Shown in pieces: positions 53,281 to 61,570 of a stretch of DNA of 64,000 nucleotides. A model generated the notes under the pieces. The model saw only the letters and a list, made by a program, of their open reading frames with translations, searched no databases and had not been told where the DNA came from. A program made the translations under genes and the position numbers. The stretch is from NCBI RefSeq assembly GCF_902859945.1, contig NZ_CADIKL010000035.1:27499-91498 (forward strand). Reading direction: 5' to 3'. Position 1 is the stretch's first letter. Every line of letters begins with the position of its first letter. Origin of the DNA: Paraburkholderia caffeinitolerans. Lineage in GTDB: Bacteria > Pseudomonadota > Gammaproteobacteria > Burkholderiales > Burkholderiaceae.

Positions 53281-54918
53281 TCACATCGTCTTCAACGCCG
53301 AGCGCTTGAGCTTGCCGGTTTCGGTTCTCGGCAGCGCATCGATGAATGAGACGAGGCGCGGGTACTTGTAGGCCGCCACCGCGTTCTTCACGAAGGCCTG
53401 CAACTCGGCCACCATCGCGTCATTGCCCTCGAAGCCTGGCCGCAGCACCACGAAGGCCTTCACCACCTGGCCGCGCAAGTCGTCGGGCACGCCCGTCACG
53501 CCGCATTCCACCACGGCGGGGTGCTGCATCAGCACGGTCTCGATCTCGGGGCCCGCGATGTTGTAGCCCGACGAAACAATCATGTCGTCGGCGCGCGCCT
53601 GGTAGAACACGTAGCCGTCGGCGTCGATGGTGACGGCGTCGCCGGGCAGATTCCAGCCGTCGCGCACGAACTTCTTCTGCCGCTCGTCGGCCAGATAGCG
53701 GCAGCCCGTCGGCCCGCGCACCGCGAGATTGCCGGTGACGCCGGGCGGCACCGGCTGCATGTCGTCGTCGAGCGCCTGCACGACATAGCCCGGCACCGCG
53801 CGTCCGATCGAGCCGGGCCGCACCTCGCCGCCCGCCGAGGAAATGAAAATGTGGATCATCTCCGTGCCGCCGATGCCGTCGATCATTTCGATGCCGGTTG
53901 CGTCGCGCCACAAGTCGCGCGTCGCCTGCGGCAGCGCCTCGCCCGCCGATACGGTCTTGCGCAGGCTCGAAATATCGGAGTCCTTCACAAGCGGCGCCAT
54001 CTGCCGGTAGAAGGTGGGCGCGGTGAACACGGTGGTCGCGCGAAAGCGCTCGATGGTTTGCAGCAGCAGCGCAGGCGTGAGCTTTTCGATCAGCACGGTC
54101 GAGGCGCCCACGCGCAGCGGGAAGCAGAGCAGGCCGCCCAGCCCGAAGGTGAACGCGAGCGGCGGCGTGCCGCAAAACACGTCGTCGGCGGTGGGCTTGA
54201 GCACGTGGCGCGGGAACAGGTCGCACATTGCGATCACGTCGCGATGGAACTGCATGCAGCCCTTCGGCGTGCCCGTGGTGCCGCTCGTGAACGCGATCAG
54301 GCAGACGTCGTCGCTCGCCGTGTCGCATGCGGCGAATTCGGCGGGCTTGGCGGCTGCGAGACTTTCGAGGCTGCCGGGCGCGTCGTCGTGGAAGTAGCGC
54401 ACCTGCACGAGGTTCGCGCAGAAGAATTCGTCGTCGGCCTGGGTGCAGCGGGCGAGTTCGTCGGCGAGGCGCACGTCGCACAGCGCCGCGCTCACGCTCG
54501 CCTTGTCGATGATCTGCTTGAGTTCCTTCGCGCGCAGCAGCGGCATGGTGGGCACCACCACGAGCCCGGCCTTCAACGAAGCCAGCAGCGCAACGGCCAT
54601 CTGCAGCGTATTGGGGCCGCGCAGCAGCACGCGATTGCCGGGCTTCAGGCCCATGTCTTCCACCAGCACGTGGGCGCTGCGGTCCACGAGTTCGCGCAAT
54701 TGCGCGTAGGTGGTCGCTTGCGGCTTGCCGTCGACCTCCGACCAGATGGCCGGGCGCGCGCCATGCCCGGCCTCGATGGCGCGGTCCAGCAACTCGGCCG
54801 CGCAGTTCAGACGCGCGGGGTAGGCGACGTCGGGATTGTCGAGAAGCAGCGCGGGCCACTGTGATTCGGGCGGCAGGTTATCGCGTGCAAAGGTGTCGAC
54901 GTGAGCGGTCGGTTGCAT
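53281..54918 (-). CDS. Aryl-CoA ligase, 2-aminobenzoate-CoA ligase type (AbmG-like)
   Basis: A 545-residue acyl-adenylate-forming ligase of the benzoate-CoA ligase family. The AMP-binding loop is FTSGTTGTPKGCM at about 208-220, the middle core has GDAVTIDADGYVFYQARADD in part, and the C-terminal lid ends LPRTETGKLKRSALK with the catalytic Lys. It activates 2-aminobenzoate (anthranilate) with ATP and CoA, the entry step of the aerobic CoA pathway. It is the last gene of the minus-strand operon, 102 bp after the Rid gene, followed by a hairpin terminator. Benzoate or salicylate activation remains possible from sequence alone; context favours 2-aminobenzoate. Confidence 0.85.
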   Translation of the reverse strand: MQPTAHVDTFARDNLPPESQWPALLLDNPDVAYPARLNCAAELLDRAIEAGHGARPAIWSEVDGKPQATTYAQLRELVDRSAHVLVEDMGLKPGNRVLLRGPNTLQMAVALLASLKAGLVVVPTMPLLRAKELKQIIDKASVSAALCDVRLADELARCTQADDEFFCANLVQVRYFHDDAPGSLESLAAAKPAEFAACDTASDDVCLIAFTSGTTGTPKGCMQFHRDVIAMCDLFPRHVLKPTADDVFCGTPPLAFTFGLGGLLCFPLRVGASTVLIEKLTPALLLQTIERFRATTVFTAPTFYRQMAPLVKDSDISSLRKTVSAGEALPQATRDLWRDATGIEMIDGIGGTEMIHIFISSAGGEVRPGSIGRAVPGYVVQALDDDMQPVPPGVTGNLAVRGPTGCRYLADERQKKFVRDGWNLPGDAVTIDADGYVFYQARADDMIVSSGYNIAGPEIETVLMQHPAVVECGVTGVPDDLRGQVVKAFVVLRPGFEGNDAMVAELQAFVKNAVAAYKYPRLVSFIDALPRTETGKLKRSALKTM

Positions 54919-55020
54919 GGTGTCTCCGGCTTGGCTGCGAACAGCCTTTTGGGGTGCTCTGTTGTGCGGCTCTTATGGGTCCGCTTATTAGTCCGCTTAT
55001 TGGTCCACGGAGTGGCTCGC

Positions 55021-55437
55021 TTACTGCTTCGACAGGCGGGCGTCGTCGGGAATCACGGCCGTGGCCTCGATTTCCACTTTCGCCTCGTCTTCCATGAGTG
55101 CGACCACCTGGATCGCGCTCATGGCGATGTCGTAGTCGCCGATCAGCTCGCGAAACGCCGCGCCGATCTCCTTCAGCGATGCCAGGTACTCCTTTTTGTC
55201 GGTGACGTACCAAGTCATGCGCACCAGATGCTCGGGCTTGCCGCCCGCGGCTTCGAGCACCGCCACGATGTTGCGCAGCGCCTGCACCGCCTGCGCGCCG
55301 AACTCGCGGCTCGTGAAGCGCGCGTTCTCGTCCCAGCCAATCTGGCCGGCGATATAGATCTGGGTGCCCACGGCGGCGACGCCATTGGCATAACCGCGCG
55401 GCTTGACCCAGCCTGCGGGAAGAAGGGCTTTTTTCAT
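55021..55437 (-). CDS. Rid-family protein (Arg-less, operon-encoded)
   Basis: A 138-residue Rid/YjgF protein: GVAAVGTQIYIAGQIGWDENARF, EHLVRMTWYVTDKKEY, and the end AKVEIEATAVIPDD. At the place where RidA has the catalytic Arg (PARS motif) this protein reads IAMSAIQ, so the Arg is replaced by Met (about residue 106). Canonical RidA enamine/imine deaminase activity is therefore doubtful; it may belong to a non-deaminase Rid subgroup acting on a pathway enamine or binding a ligand. Its start overlaps the acyl-CoA dehydrogenase stop by four bases (ATGA, 55434-55437). Confidence 0.85.
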   Translation of the reverse strand: MKKALLPAGWVKPRGYANGVAAVGTQIYIAGQIGWDENARFTSREFGAQAVQALRNIVAVLEAAGGKPEHLVRMTWYVTDKKEYLASLKEIGAAFRELIGDYDIAMSAIQVVALMEDEAKVEIEATAVIPDDARLSKQ

Positions 55438-56627
55438 GGATGTTCCGTGTGATAGGCCTTGAGCAAGTCGCGTCCGACGATCAGTTGCTGAACCTCGGTC
55501 GCGCCTTCGTAAATACGCAGCGAACGAATCTCGCGGTAGAGCGATTCGACGATGTTGCCGCTTTGCACGCCCATGCCGCCCCAGAGCTGCACGGCCGCGT
55601 CGATCACCTGTTGCGCGCCTTCGCTCGCGTGCCACTTCGCCATGGCCGCTTCGCGCGTGACGCTCACGCCCTGGTCGCGCAGCCACGCGGCGCGATAGAC
55701 GAGCAGGGCGCTGCTGTCGATGGTGAGCGCCATTTGCGCGAGCTTGGCCTGGGTCAGCTGAAAATCGCCGAGCGTCTGACCGAACATCTGGCGCGATGCG
55801 GCGCGCGCGAGGCCTTCTTCCATCGCACGGCGCGCGAAGCCGAGCGAGGCCGCCGCCACCGAGGTGCGAAAGATGTCGAGCGTGCGCATGGCGATCTTGA
55901 AGCCTTCGCCCGGTGCGCCCAGCATCTGGCTTTTGTTCACGCGTGCGCCGGTAAAGCGCAGGCGCGCGAGCGGATGCGGGGCGATCACGTCGATGCGCTC
56001 GGCAATCTCGAGCCCCGGCGTATCGGCGTCCACGACGAACGCGCTGATGCCGCGCGCGCCCGGCGCTTCGCCGGTGCGCGCGAACACCACGTAGAAGTCG
56101 GCGATGCCGCCGTTCGAGATCCACGTCTTTTCGCCGTCGAGCACGTAGTCGTGGCCGTCGGCGCGCGCGGCCAGCGCCATCGCGGCAACGTCGGAGCCCG
56201 CGTTGGGCTCGGAGAGCGCGAACGCGGCGAGCGCTTCGCCGTTCGCGACGCGCGGCAGGTAGCGCGACTTCTGCGCGTCAGTGCCCGCGAGCGTGATCGC
56301 GCCTGAGCCTAAGCCCTGCATCGCGAGCGCGAAGTCGGCGAGACCCGAATGCTTCGCGAGCGTTTCGCGCAGCAGGCACACGGCGCGCGTGTCGATGGTG
56401 TCGCCGTGCCCGCCCCAGGCGGTGCCGCCCACGCCGTAGCGCAGCCAGCCCGCCGCGCCCAGCTTGCGCACGAGCGCGCGGCAGGTGTCGTCGACGTTAT
56501 CGTGCGGCACATGGGCGAGATGCAGGCGCGCCCATTCCTCGACGTCGGTGGCGAGCGTGCGGTGGTGGTCCTCGAAAAACGGCCACGCGAGCGCGTCGTG
56601 CAGATTTTGTTCAGCCGCTGCGTTCAC
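55434..56627 (-). CDS. Acyl-CoA dehydrogenase
   Basis: A 397-residue flavoprotein of the acyl-CoA dehydrogenase family: FALSEPNAGSDVAAM, TWISNGGIADFYVV, a FAD-binding part, and the catalytic-base region IRSLRIYEGATEVQQLIVGRDLL in part, where the Glu (YEG) is present. It should oxidise a ring-opened or dicarboxylic-type acyl-CoA in the lower anthranilate pathway. It starts with GTG 56627 with GGGAG 9 bases upstream; the longer frame to 56738 is not family-like. Gap to the crotonase gene is 4 bp. Confidence 0.88.
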   Translation of the reverse strand: MNAAAEQNLHDALAWPFFEDHHRTLATDVEEWARLHLAHVPHDNVDDTCRALVRKLGAAGWLRYGVGGTAWGGHGDTIDTRAVCLLRETLAKHSGLADFALAMQGLGSGAITLAGTDAQKSRYLPRVANGEALAAFALSEPNAGSDVAAMALAARADGHDYVLDGEKTWISNGGIADFYVVFARTGEAPGARGISAFVVDADTPGLEIAERIDVIAPHPLARLRFTGARVNKSQMLGAPGEGFKIAMRTLDIFRTSVAAASLGFARRAMEEGLARAASRQMFGQTLGDFQLTQAKLAQMALTIDSSALLVYRAAWLRDQGVSVTREAAMAKWHASEGAQQVIDAAVQLWGGMGVQSGNIVESLYREIRSLRIYEGATEVQQLIVGRDLLKAYHTEHP

Positions 56628-56631
56628 TGTT

Positions 56632-57489
56632 TTAGTCTCCCTTGAAAACCGGACGCGTCTTCGCCGCGAAGGCGTCATACGCGCGGCCGAAGTCGCGCGT
56701 CGCCATGCAGATCGCCTGCGCCTGCGCTTCCGACTCAATGGCTTCGTCGATGCTCATGGTCCATTCCTGATGCAGCATCGTCTTGGTGATGCCGTGCGCG
56801 AAGGTCGGGCCCGCCGCGAGATCGGCTGCGAGCTTTTGCGCCTCGGCGAGCAGCGCCTCCGGTTCGCACAGCCGGTTATAGAAGCCCCACGCATGGCCTT
56901 CCTCGCCGCTTGCGGAGCGGCCCGTATAGAGCAGTTCGGCCGCGCGGCCCTGGCCGATGATGCGCGGCAGGATTGCGCACGCGCCCATATCGCAGCCCGC
57001 GAGGCCCACGCGCGTGAACAGGAATGCGAGCTTGCTGCGCGCGGTGGCGTAGCGCATGTCGGAGGCCATGGCGAGAATCGCGCCGGCGCCCGCGCATACC
57101 CCGTCCACGGCGGCGATGATCGGCTGCGGGCAATGGCGCATCGCCTTCACGAGGTCGCCGGTCATGCGCGTGAACATCAGCAGCTCGGGCATCGGCAGGT
57201 CGATGAGCGGCGCGATGATGTCGTGCACGTCGCCGCCCGAGCAGAAGTTCTCGCCCGCGCCGTGCAGCACCACGGTCTTCACATCGGTGGCGTAGGCGAG
57301 TTGACGGAACAGGTCGCGCAACTCCGCATACGATTCGAAGGTGAGCGGATTCTTGCGCTCGGGGCGATTGAGCGTGATCGTCGCCACGCGGTCCTCGACC
57401 GACCAGCCGAAGTGCTTCGCCTCGTAGCCGGCCAGCGTCACGCGGTTGCCCGCGAACAGCGCGTCCGCGCTGGAGCGTTCTGTCGTCAA
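56632..57489 (-). CDS. Enoyl-CoA hydratase/isomerase (crotonase) family, non-canonical active site
   Basis: A 285-residue crotonase. The oxyanion-hole segment AGENFCSGGDVHD is present. By eye alignment, the two catalytic glutamates of classical hydratases (in GCELAM and QPE) are replaced: GAGAILAM and LAFLFTRVG. An Asp is present in GLAGCDMGA. So it may hydrolyse a ring carbon-carbon bond or catalyse another reaction rather than simple hydration. It starts with TTG at 57489, preceded by AAAGGAG with 8-base spacing; no ATG/GTG fits. In the operon it would act on the reduced amino-oxo-cyclohexene-carbonyl-CoA branch. Confidence 0.85.
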   Translation of the reverse strand: MTTERSSADALFAGNRVTLAGYEAKHFGWSVEDRVATITLNRPERKNPLTFESYAELRDLFRQLAYATDVKTVVLHGAGENFCSGGDVHDIIAPLIDLPMPELLMFTRMTGDLVKAMRHCPQPIIAAVDGVCAGAGAILAMASDMRYATARSKLAFLFTRVGLAGCDMGACAILPRIIGQGRAAELLYTGRSASGEEGHAWGFYNRLCEPEALLAEAQKLAADLAAGPTFAHGITKTMLHQEWTMSIDEAIESEAQAQAICMATRDFGRAYDAFAAKTRPVFKGD

Positions 57490-57519
57490 GGTGTGTCTCC
57501 TTTATCCTTGGGGGCGCGC

Positions 57520-58053
57520 TCAGCCTTCCAGGCTGTCGCGCAGATGTTGCTTGAGCTTGCCGAGGCGCTCGTGCATCTTCGACTTCTCGTCGAGCGAGAG
57601 GCCGCCGAACATTTCCACTACCCACTGCTCGTGCGCGGCGGCCATGCGGTCGAACGCGGCGCGGCCTTCGGGCGTGAGGCGCACGGCAATCGAGCGGCGG
57701 TCCTCGGGGTCGGCGTCGCGTACCACGAGGCCTTCCTTTTCCAGTTGATCGGTGATGCCGGTGACGTTGCCGCCCGTGACCATCAGGCGGCGCGACAGCT
57801 CGGTCATCCGGAGTCCTTCGGGATGGCGTTCGAGCTGCGCCATCAAGTCGAAGCGCGGCAGCGTGGTGTCGAATTCGCTGCGCAGGCGGCGGCGCAGTTC
57901 GGTCTGCACGAGGTTCGTCGTGGTGAGCAGGCGCAGCCACAGGCGCAGGCCCATGTGGCTATCGGCGCCGGTGCTCATCTCCATGTCGACGACATTCTCG
58001 GCAGGGTTCGCGACGCCCTTGCGCGTCTTCGGTTTCGACACGGGCGCTGTCAT
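57520..58053 (-). CDS. MarR-family regulator of the anthranilate operon
   Basis: A 177-residue MarR protein with an N-terminal basic extension (VSKPKTRKG). The winged helix has LRMTELSRRLMVTGGNVTGITDQLEKEGLVVR in part and wing DPEDRRSIAVRLTPEG. It lies inside the operon it probably controls, fourth-from-last on the minus strand, and overlaps the SDR gene by ATGA (58050-58053). The operator is probably the inverted repeat at 61262-61293. Placement inside the operon gives negative autoregulation; the inducer would be a CoA thioester such as 2-aminobenzoyl-CoA, by analogy with other aromatic CoA pathways. Confidence 0.87.
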   Translation of the reverse strand: MTAPVSKPKTRKGVANPAENVVDMEMSTGADSHMGLRLWLRLLTTTNLVQTELRRRLRSEFDTTLPRFDLMAQLERHPEGLRMTELSRRLMVTGGNVTGITDQLEKEGLVVRDADPEDRRSIAVRLTPEGRAAFDRMAAAHEQWVVEMFGGLSLDEKSKMHERLGKLKQHLRDSLEG

Positions 58054-58838
58054 GTGATTTCTCCACCGGAAACGGATATCGATTGCCCGGTGATCGAGGA
58101 CGATCCGGGCGCGCACAGCCACAGCACCGCGTTGGCGACTTCTTCCGGCTGGATGAAGCGCTGCTGCGGGTTGTGGCGCACGAGGATGCTGCGCGCCTCG
58201 GCCTCGCTGCGCGAGGTCTTGCGCGTGATCTGGTCGAGCGAAGCCTGCAGCAGTTCCGTTTCCGTATAGCCGGGGCACACTGCGTTTACCGTGATGCCCT
58301 GGGTGGCCACTTCGAGCGCGAGCGCGCGCGTCATGCCGATCACCCCGTGCTTCGACGCGCAATACGCGGCCACATACGGATAGCCGACCTGGCCCGCCGT
58401 ACTCGCCACGTTGACGATGCGTCCGCTCTTGCGCGCGAGCATGGCCGGCAGCACGGCGCGCGTGCAGAGAAACACGCCCGTGAGGTTCACGTCGAGCATG
58501 CGCTTCCAGAGATCGAGCCCGGTTTGCGCGAACGGCGAGGCGGTGGCCTGGCCCGCGTTGTTCACGAGGATGTCGATTGCGCCGTGGCCGTCGGCGGCGC
58601 GTGCGAACGCATCGTTCACGGCGTCTTCGTCGGTCACGTCGACGCTCGCGCAGGCGATGCGCTCGCCATTTCCCAACGCCGCGCGCTGCGTTTCGAGCTT
58701 CGCCGCGTCGCGGCCCATCAGCGTGACGCGCGCGCCCGCGCGCAGCAGCGCGGCGGCCGTGGCCGCGCCGATGCCGCTGCCGCCGCCGGTCACGACGGCG
58801 TGGCGATCCTTCAGCCTATTCAACGTACCGTCGCTCAT
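58050..58838 (-). CDS. Short-chain dehydrogenase (SDR), 3-hydroxyacyl-CoA dehydrogenase-like
   Basis: A 262-residue classical SDR: TGGGSGIGAAT (cofactor), NNAGQA, and catalytic Tyr-x3-Lys in YCASKHG, with Ser in VASTAG. The N-terminus MSDGTLNRLKDRHAVVTGGG sits 2 bp after the monooxygenase/reductase stop. It should oxidise a hydroxyl of a CoA-bound ring or chain intermediate. ATG 58838 is chosen; upstream frame is GC artefact. Co-transcribed with the whole operon. Confidence 0.88.
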   Translation of the reverse strand: MSDGTLNRLKDRHAVVTGGGSGIGAATAAALLRAGARVTLMGRDAAKLETQRAALGNGERIACASVDVTDEDAVNDAFARAADGHGAIDILVNNAGQATASPFAQTGLDLWKRMLDVNLTGVFLCTRAVLPAMLARKSGRIVNVASTAGQVGYPYVAAYCASKHGVIGMTRALALEVATQGITVNAVCPGYTETELLQASLDQITRKTSRSEAEARSILVRHNPQQRFIQPEEVANAVLWLCAPGSSSITGQSISVSGGEIT

Positions 58839-58840
58839 GT

Positions 58841-61225
58841 TCACACCGTGCCTTCCGCGCGCTGGGCGCGTTCGAGCGGGGAGAGGCCCGCGACCGCTGC
58901 CGCTGCCGCGCGTTCGCGCTCGATGTTGCGTTCGAGCTGGGTCTTGGCGGCCGTGTACTGGTTCGGCCACTTCACGTCGAAGTAACCGATCTTCGCGGCC
59001 TCGCCGAGCGTCCACGCCGGATTCGCGAGATGCGGACGCGCCACCGCGCAGAGGTCGGCGCGGCCCGCCGCGATGATGCCGTTCACGTGGTCGGCCTCCG
59101 AGATCGCGCCCACGGCGATGGTCGCGATGCCCGCTTCGTTGCGGATGCGGTCCGCGAACGGCGTCTGGAACATGCGGCCGTACACGGGCTTTTCGTCCTT
59201 GCTGACCTGGCCTGACGAAACGTCGATCATGTCCGCGCCGGCTGCCTTGAAGGCGCGCGCGATCTGCACGGCGTCGTCGGGCGTGATGCCGCCTTCGACC
59301 CAGTCATGCGCGGAAATACGCACGGAAATGGGCTTGTCGTCGGGCCACACGGCACGGATCGCCTTGAACACCTGCAACGGATAGCGCAGGCGATTCTCGA
59401 GCGAGCCGCCATAGTCGTCGGTACGCTGGTTCGTGAGCGGCGAGAGGAAGCTCGACAGCAGATAGCCGTGCGCGCAGTGCAGTTCGAGCCAGTCGAAGCC
59501 GGCCTCGGCGGCCATCTGCGTTGAGCGCACGAATTGCGCTTCGATTTCACGCAGTTCTGCCACGCTGGCTGCGTGCGAGTGCTGGCTCACGCCGCGCAAA
59601 TACTGCTGCGGCGAAGCCGAAACGAGCGGCCAGTTGCCCTCGTCGAGCGGCTGGTCGATGCCTTCCCACGCCACCCGCGTCGAGCCCTTGGCGCCAGAGT
59701 GGCCGAGCTGGATGCCGATCTTCGCATCGGAGTTCGCATGCACGAAGCCGACGATGCGCTGCCACGCTTGCAGATGCTCGGGCGCATACATGCCGGGGCA
59801 GGCGGGCGTGATCCGCGCTTCGGGCGACACGCAGGTCATTTCGGTCATCACGAGCGCCGCGCCGCCCATTGCGCGCGCGCCCAGATGCATCAGGTGATAG
59901 TCGCCGGCCACGCCGTCATGCGCGGAGTACTGCGCCATCGGCGAGACAATCACGCGATTCTTGAGCGTGACGCCGCGCACCGTGAACGGCGTGAACATCG
60001 GCGGCGCGGGGCGGTGGCCGGCTGCCGCGCGCGCATTCACATTCACGCCCGCGCGTTCGGCGAGCCACGATTCGAAGCCGCCGAGGTAATGCGCGTCGCG
60101 ATCGCGCAGGTTCTCGTGCGAGATGCGCTGCGAGCGCGTGAGCAGCGAGTACGCGAACTGCTCGGGCTCGAACTTCGCGTAGCGGTCCACGTGCTCGAAC
60201 CACTCGGTTGAGTTGCGCGCGGCGTTCTGGATGCGCAGCACGTCCACGCTGCGCACGCTCGTGTAGTGATCGAGCGCGGCGCGCAGGTCGCCCGGATGCG
60301 CCTCCATGCTGTTGGCGAGTTCGATGGCGTCTTCGAGCGCGAGCTTGGTGCCGGAGCCGATCGAGAAGTGCGCGGTATGCGCTGCGTCGCCCATCAGCAC
60401 GACCGGCGTCTGCTCGCCATGCGCGTCGCTCTTCCAGTGCACCCACTCACGGCTCACCACGCGCGGGAAGCGGATCCATTGCGACGAACCGCGCAGATGC
60501 GACGCGTTCGAGCGCAGGGCATGGCCGTCGAGATAACGCGCGAACAGCTTCTCGCAGAACGCGATGCTGTCTTCCTTGCTCATTTCGTCGAGGCCCGCCG
60601 CCTTCCACACATGCTCGGGCGTTTCGACGATGAACGTCGAGGTGTTGTCGTCGAAGCGGTAGGCGTGCGCCTGGAACCAGCCGAATTCGGTTTCTTCGAA
60701 AGCAAACGTGAAGGCGTCGAACAGCTTCGAGGTGCCGAGCCACACGAAGCGGCAATCGCGCAGATCGATGTCGGGCTGATAGGTGGCCGCGTACTTCTGG
60801 CGCGTGGCGCTGTTCAGGCCGTCGGCGGCGATGATGAGGTCGGCGTCGAGCACGTCGTCGTCGCTCATCTGGGTCTCGAACACGAGCTTCACGCCGAGCT
60901 GTTCGCAGCGCGCCTGCAGGATGTTCAACAGACGCTTGCGGCCGATGCCGCAGAAGCCGTGACCCGACGAGCGAATCGAGCGCTCGCGGAAATGGATCTC
61001 GATGTCGTCCCAGTGATTGAACGCGTCGAGGATCTCGGCCGCGCTTTCCGGATCGGCCGCGCGCAGATTGCCGAGCGTCTGATCGGAAAACACCACGCCC
61101 CAGCCGAACGTGTCGTATGGGCGGTTTCGCTCGATCACCGTGATCTCGTAGTCCGGATGACGACGCTTCATCAAAAGGCCGAAGTACAGTCCGGCTGGCC
61201 CGCCACCGATACAAACGATTCGCAT
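58841..61225 (-). CDS. 2-Aminobenzoyl-CoA monooxygenase/reductase (salicylyl-CoA 5-hydroxylase/oxidoreductase type)
   Basis: A 794-residue two-part flavoprotein. Residues 1-390 are an FAD monooxygenase: GGGPAGLYFGLLMKRR (residues 6-21), VIERNRPYDTFGWGVVFSD in part, and the DG motif VVLMGDAAHTAHFSIGSGTKLALEDA in part. Residues about 395-794 are an Old Yellow Enzyme (NADH:flavin oxidoreductase) domain: FTPFTVRGVTLKNRVIVSPMAQYS in part, HCAHGYLLSSFLSPLTNQRTDDYGGSLENR in part. This bifunctional type oxidises 2-aminobenzoyl-CoA and then reduces the ring. First gene of the operon, with GGGAG 6 bases before ATG 61225. The fusion identifies the aerobic CoA pathway known from Azoarcus evansii (abmA). 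Confidence 0.92.
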   Translation of the reverse strand: MRIVCIGGGPAGLYFGLLMKRRHPDYEITVIERNRPYDTFGWGVVFSDQTLGNLRAADPESAAEILDAFNHWDDIEIHFRERSIRSSGHGFCGIGRKRLLNILQARCEQLGVKLVFETQMSDDDVLDADLIIAADGLNSATRQKYAATYQPDIDLRDCRFVWLGTSKLFDAFTFAFEETEFGWFQAHAYRFDDNTSTFIVETPEHVWKAAGLDEMSKEDSIAFCEKLFARYLDGHALRSNASHLRGSSQWIRFPRVVSREWVHWKSDAHGEQTPVVLMGDAAHTAHFSIGSGTKLALEDAIELANSMEAHPGDLRAALDHYTSVRSVDVLRIQNAARNSTEWFEHVDRYAKFEPEQFAYSLLTRSQRISHENLRDRDAHYLGGFESWLAERAGVNVNARAAAGHRPAPPMFTPFTVRGVTLKNRVIVSPMAQYSAHDGVAGDYHLMHLGARAMGGAALVMTEMTCVSPEARITPACPGMYAPEHLQAWQRIVGFVHANSDAKIGIQLGHSGAKGSTRVAWEGIDQPLDEGNWPLVSASPQQYLRGVSQHSHAASVAELREIEAQFVRSTQMAAEAGFDWLELHCAHGYLLSSFLSPLTNQRTDDYGGSLENRLRYPLQVFKAIRAVWPDDKPISVRISAHDWVEGGITPDDAVQIARAFKAAGADMIDVSSGQVSKDEKPVYGRMFQTPFADRIRNEAGIATIAVGAISEADHVNGIIAAGRADLCAVARPHLANPAWTLGEAAKIGYFDVKWPNQYTAAKTQLERNIERERAAAAAVAGLSPLERAQRAEGTV

Positions 61226-61254
61226 GCTCGCTCCCTTGGTCAGTCTGCAAGGGC

Positions 61255-61283
61255 AGAGTAGGCGCAATTACTTTAGGTGTCAA
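61255..61283 (-). promoter_or_regulatory. Sigma-70 promoter of the anthranilate operon
   Basis: On the minus strand TTGACA (61283-61278) and TACTCT (61260-61255) are separated by exactly 17 bases, a good -35/-10 pair placed 30 bp before the operon's first start codon. The -35 element lies inside the inverted repeat, so a bound repressor would block polymerase. Confidence 0.7.
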
Positions 61284-61293
61284 GTAATTGCGC
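61262..61293. promoter_or_regulatory. Perfect 12-bp inverted repeat operator (MarR site)
   Basis: GCGCAATTACTT (61262-61273) and AAGTAATTGCGC (61282-61293) are exact complements around TAGGTGTC. It overlaps the -35 box of the anthranilate operon promoter and is the expected shape for the MarR dimer encoded inside the operon. Confidence 0.7.
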
Positions 61294-61392
61294 GGGACAC
61301 CGGGAAATCCCTGGCTCGGACGGATAAAGAGGGGAACCTGCAGGCGCGCAGTGGAGTGTGCGATGCTGCGAGGAATGCGCGTGGTGGACGTG

Positions 61393-61424
61393 GTGATTCG
61401 CGTAGTGATTCGCGTAGTGATTCG
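61393..61424. repeat. 12-bp tandem repeat (2.7 copies)
   Basis: GTGATTCGCGTA repeats head to tail in the non-coding gap (61226-61570) between the anthranilate operon promoter and the OpgC gene. No function is evident. Confidence 0.75.
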
Positions 61425-61570
61425 GTCTGGCATTGAATTCGCTTGGTGTAGCGGTCGCAGCATCGTGCAATTACGAAACCCTTTCGCGCATTCGCTGCCA
61501 CGTAACGCTTCGCAAATGGTCAGTCGTCCTTATGAAAGGCGTGCCCCACTCCAACCAGGAGCCTTGATTG

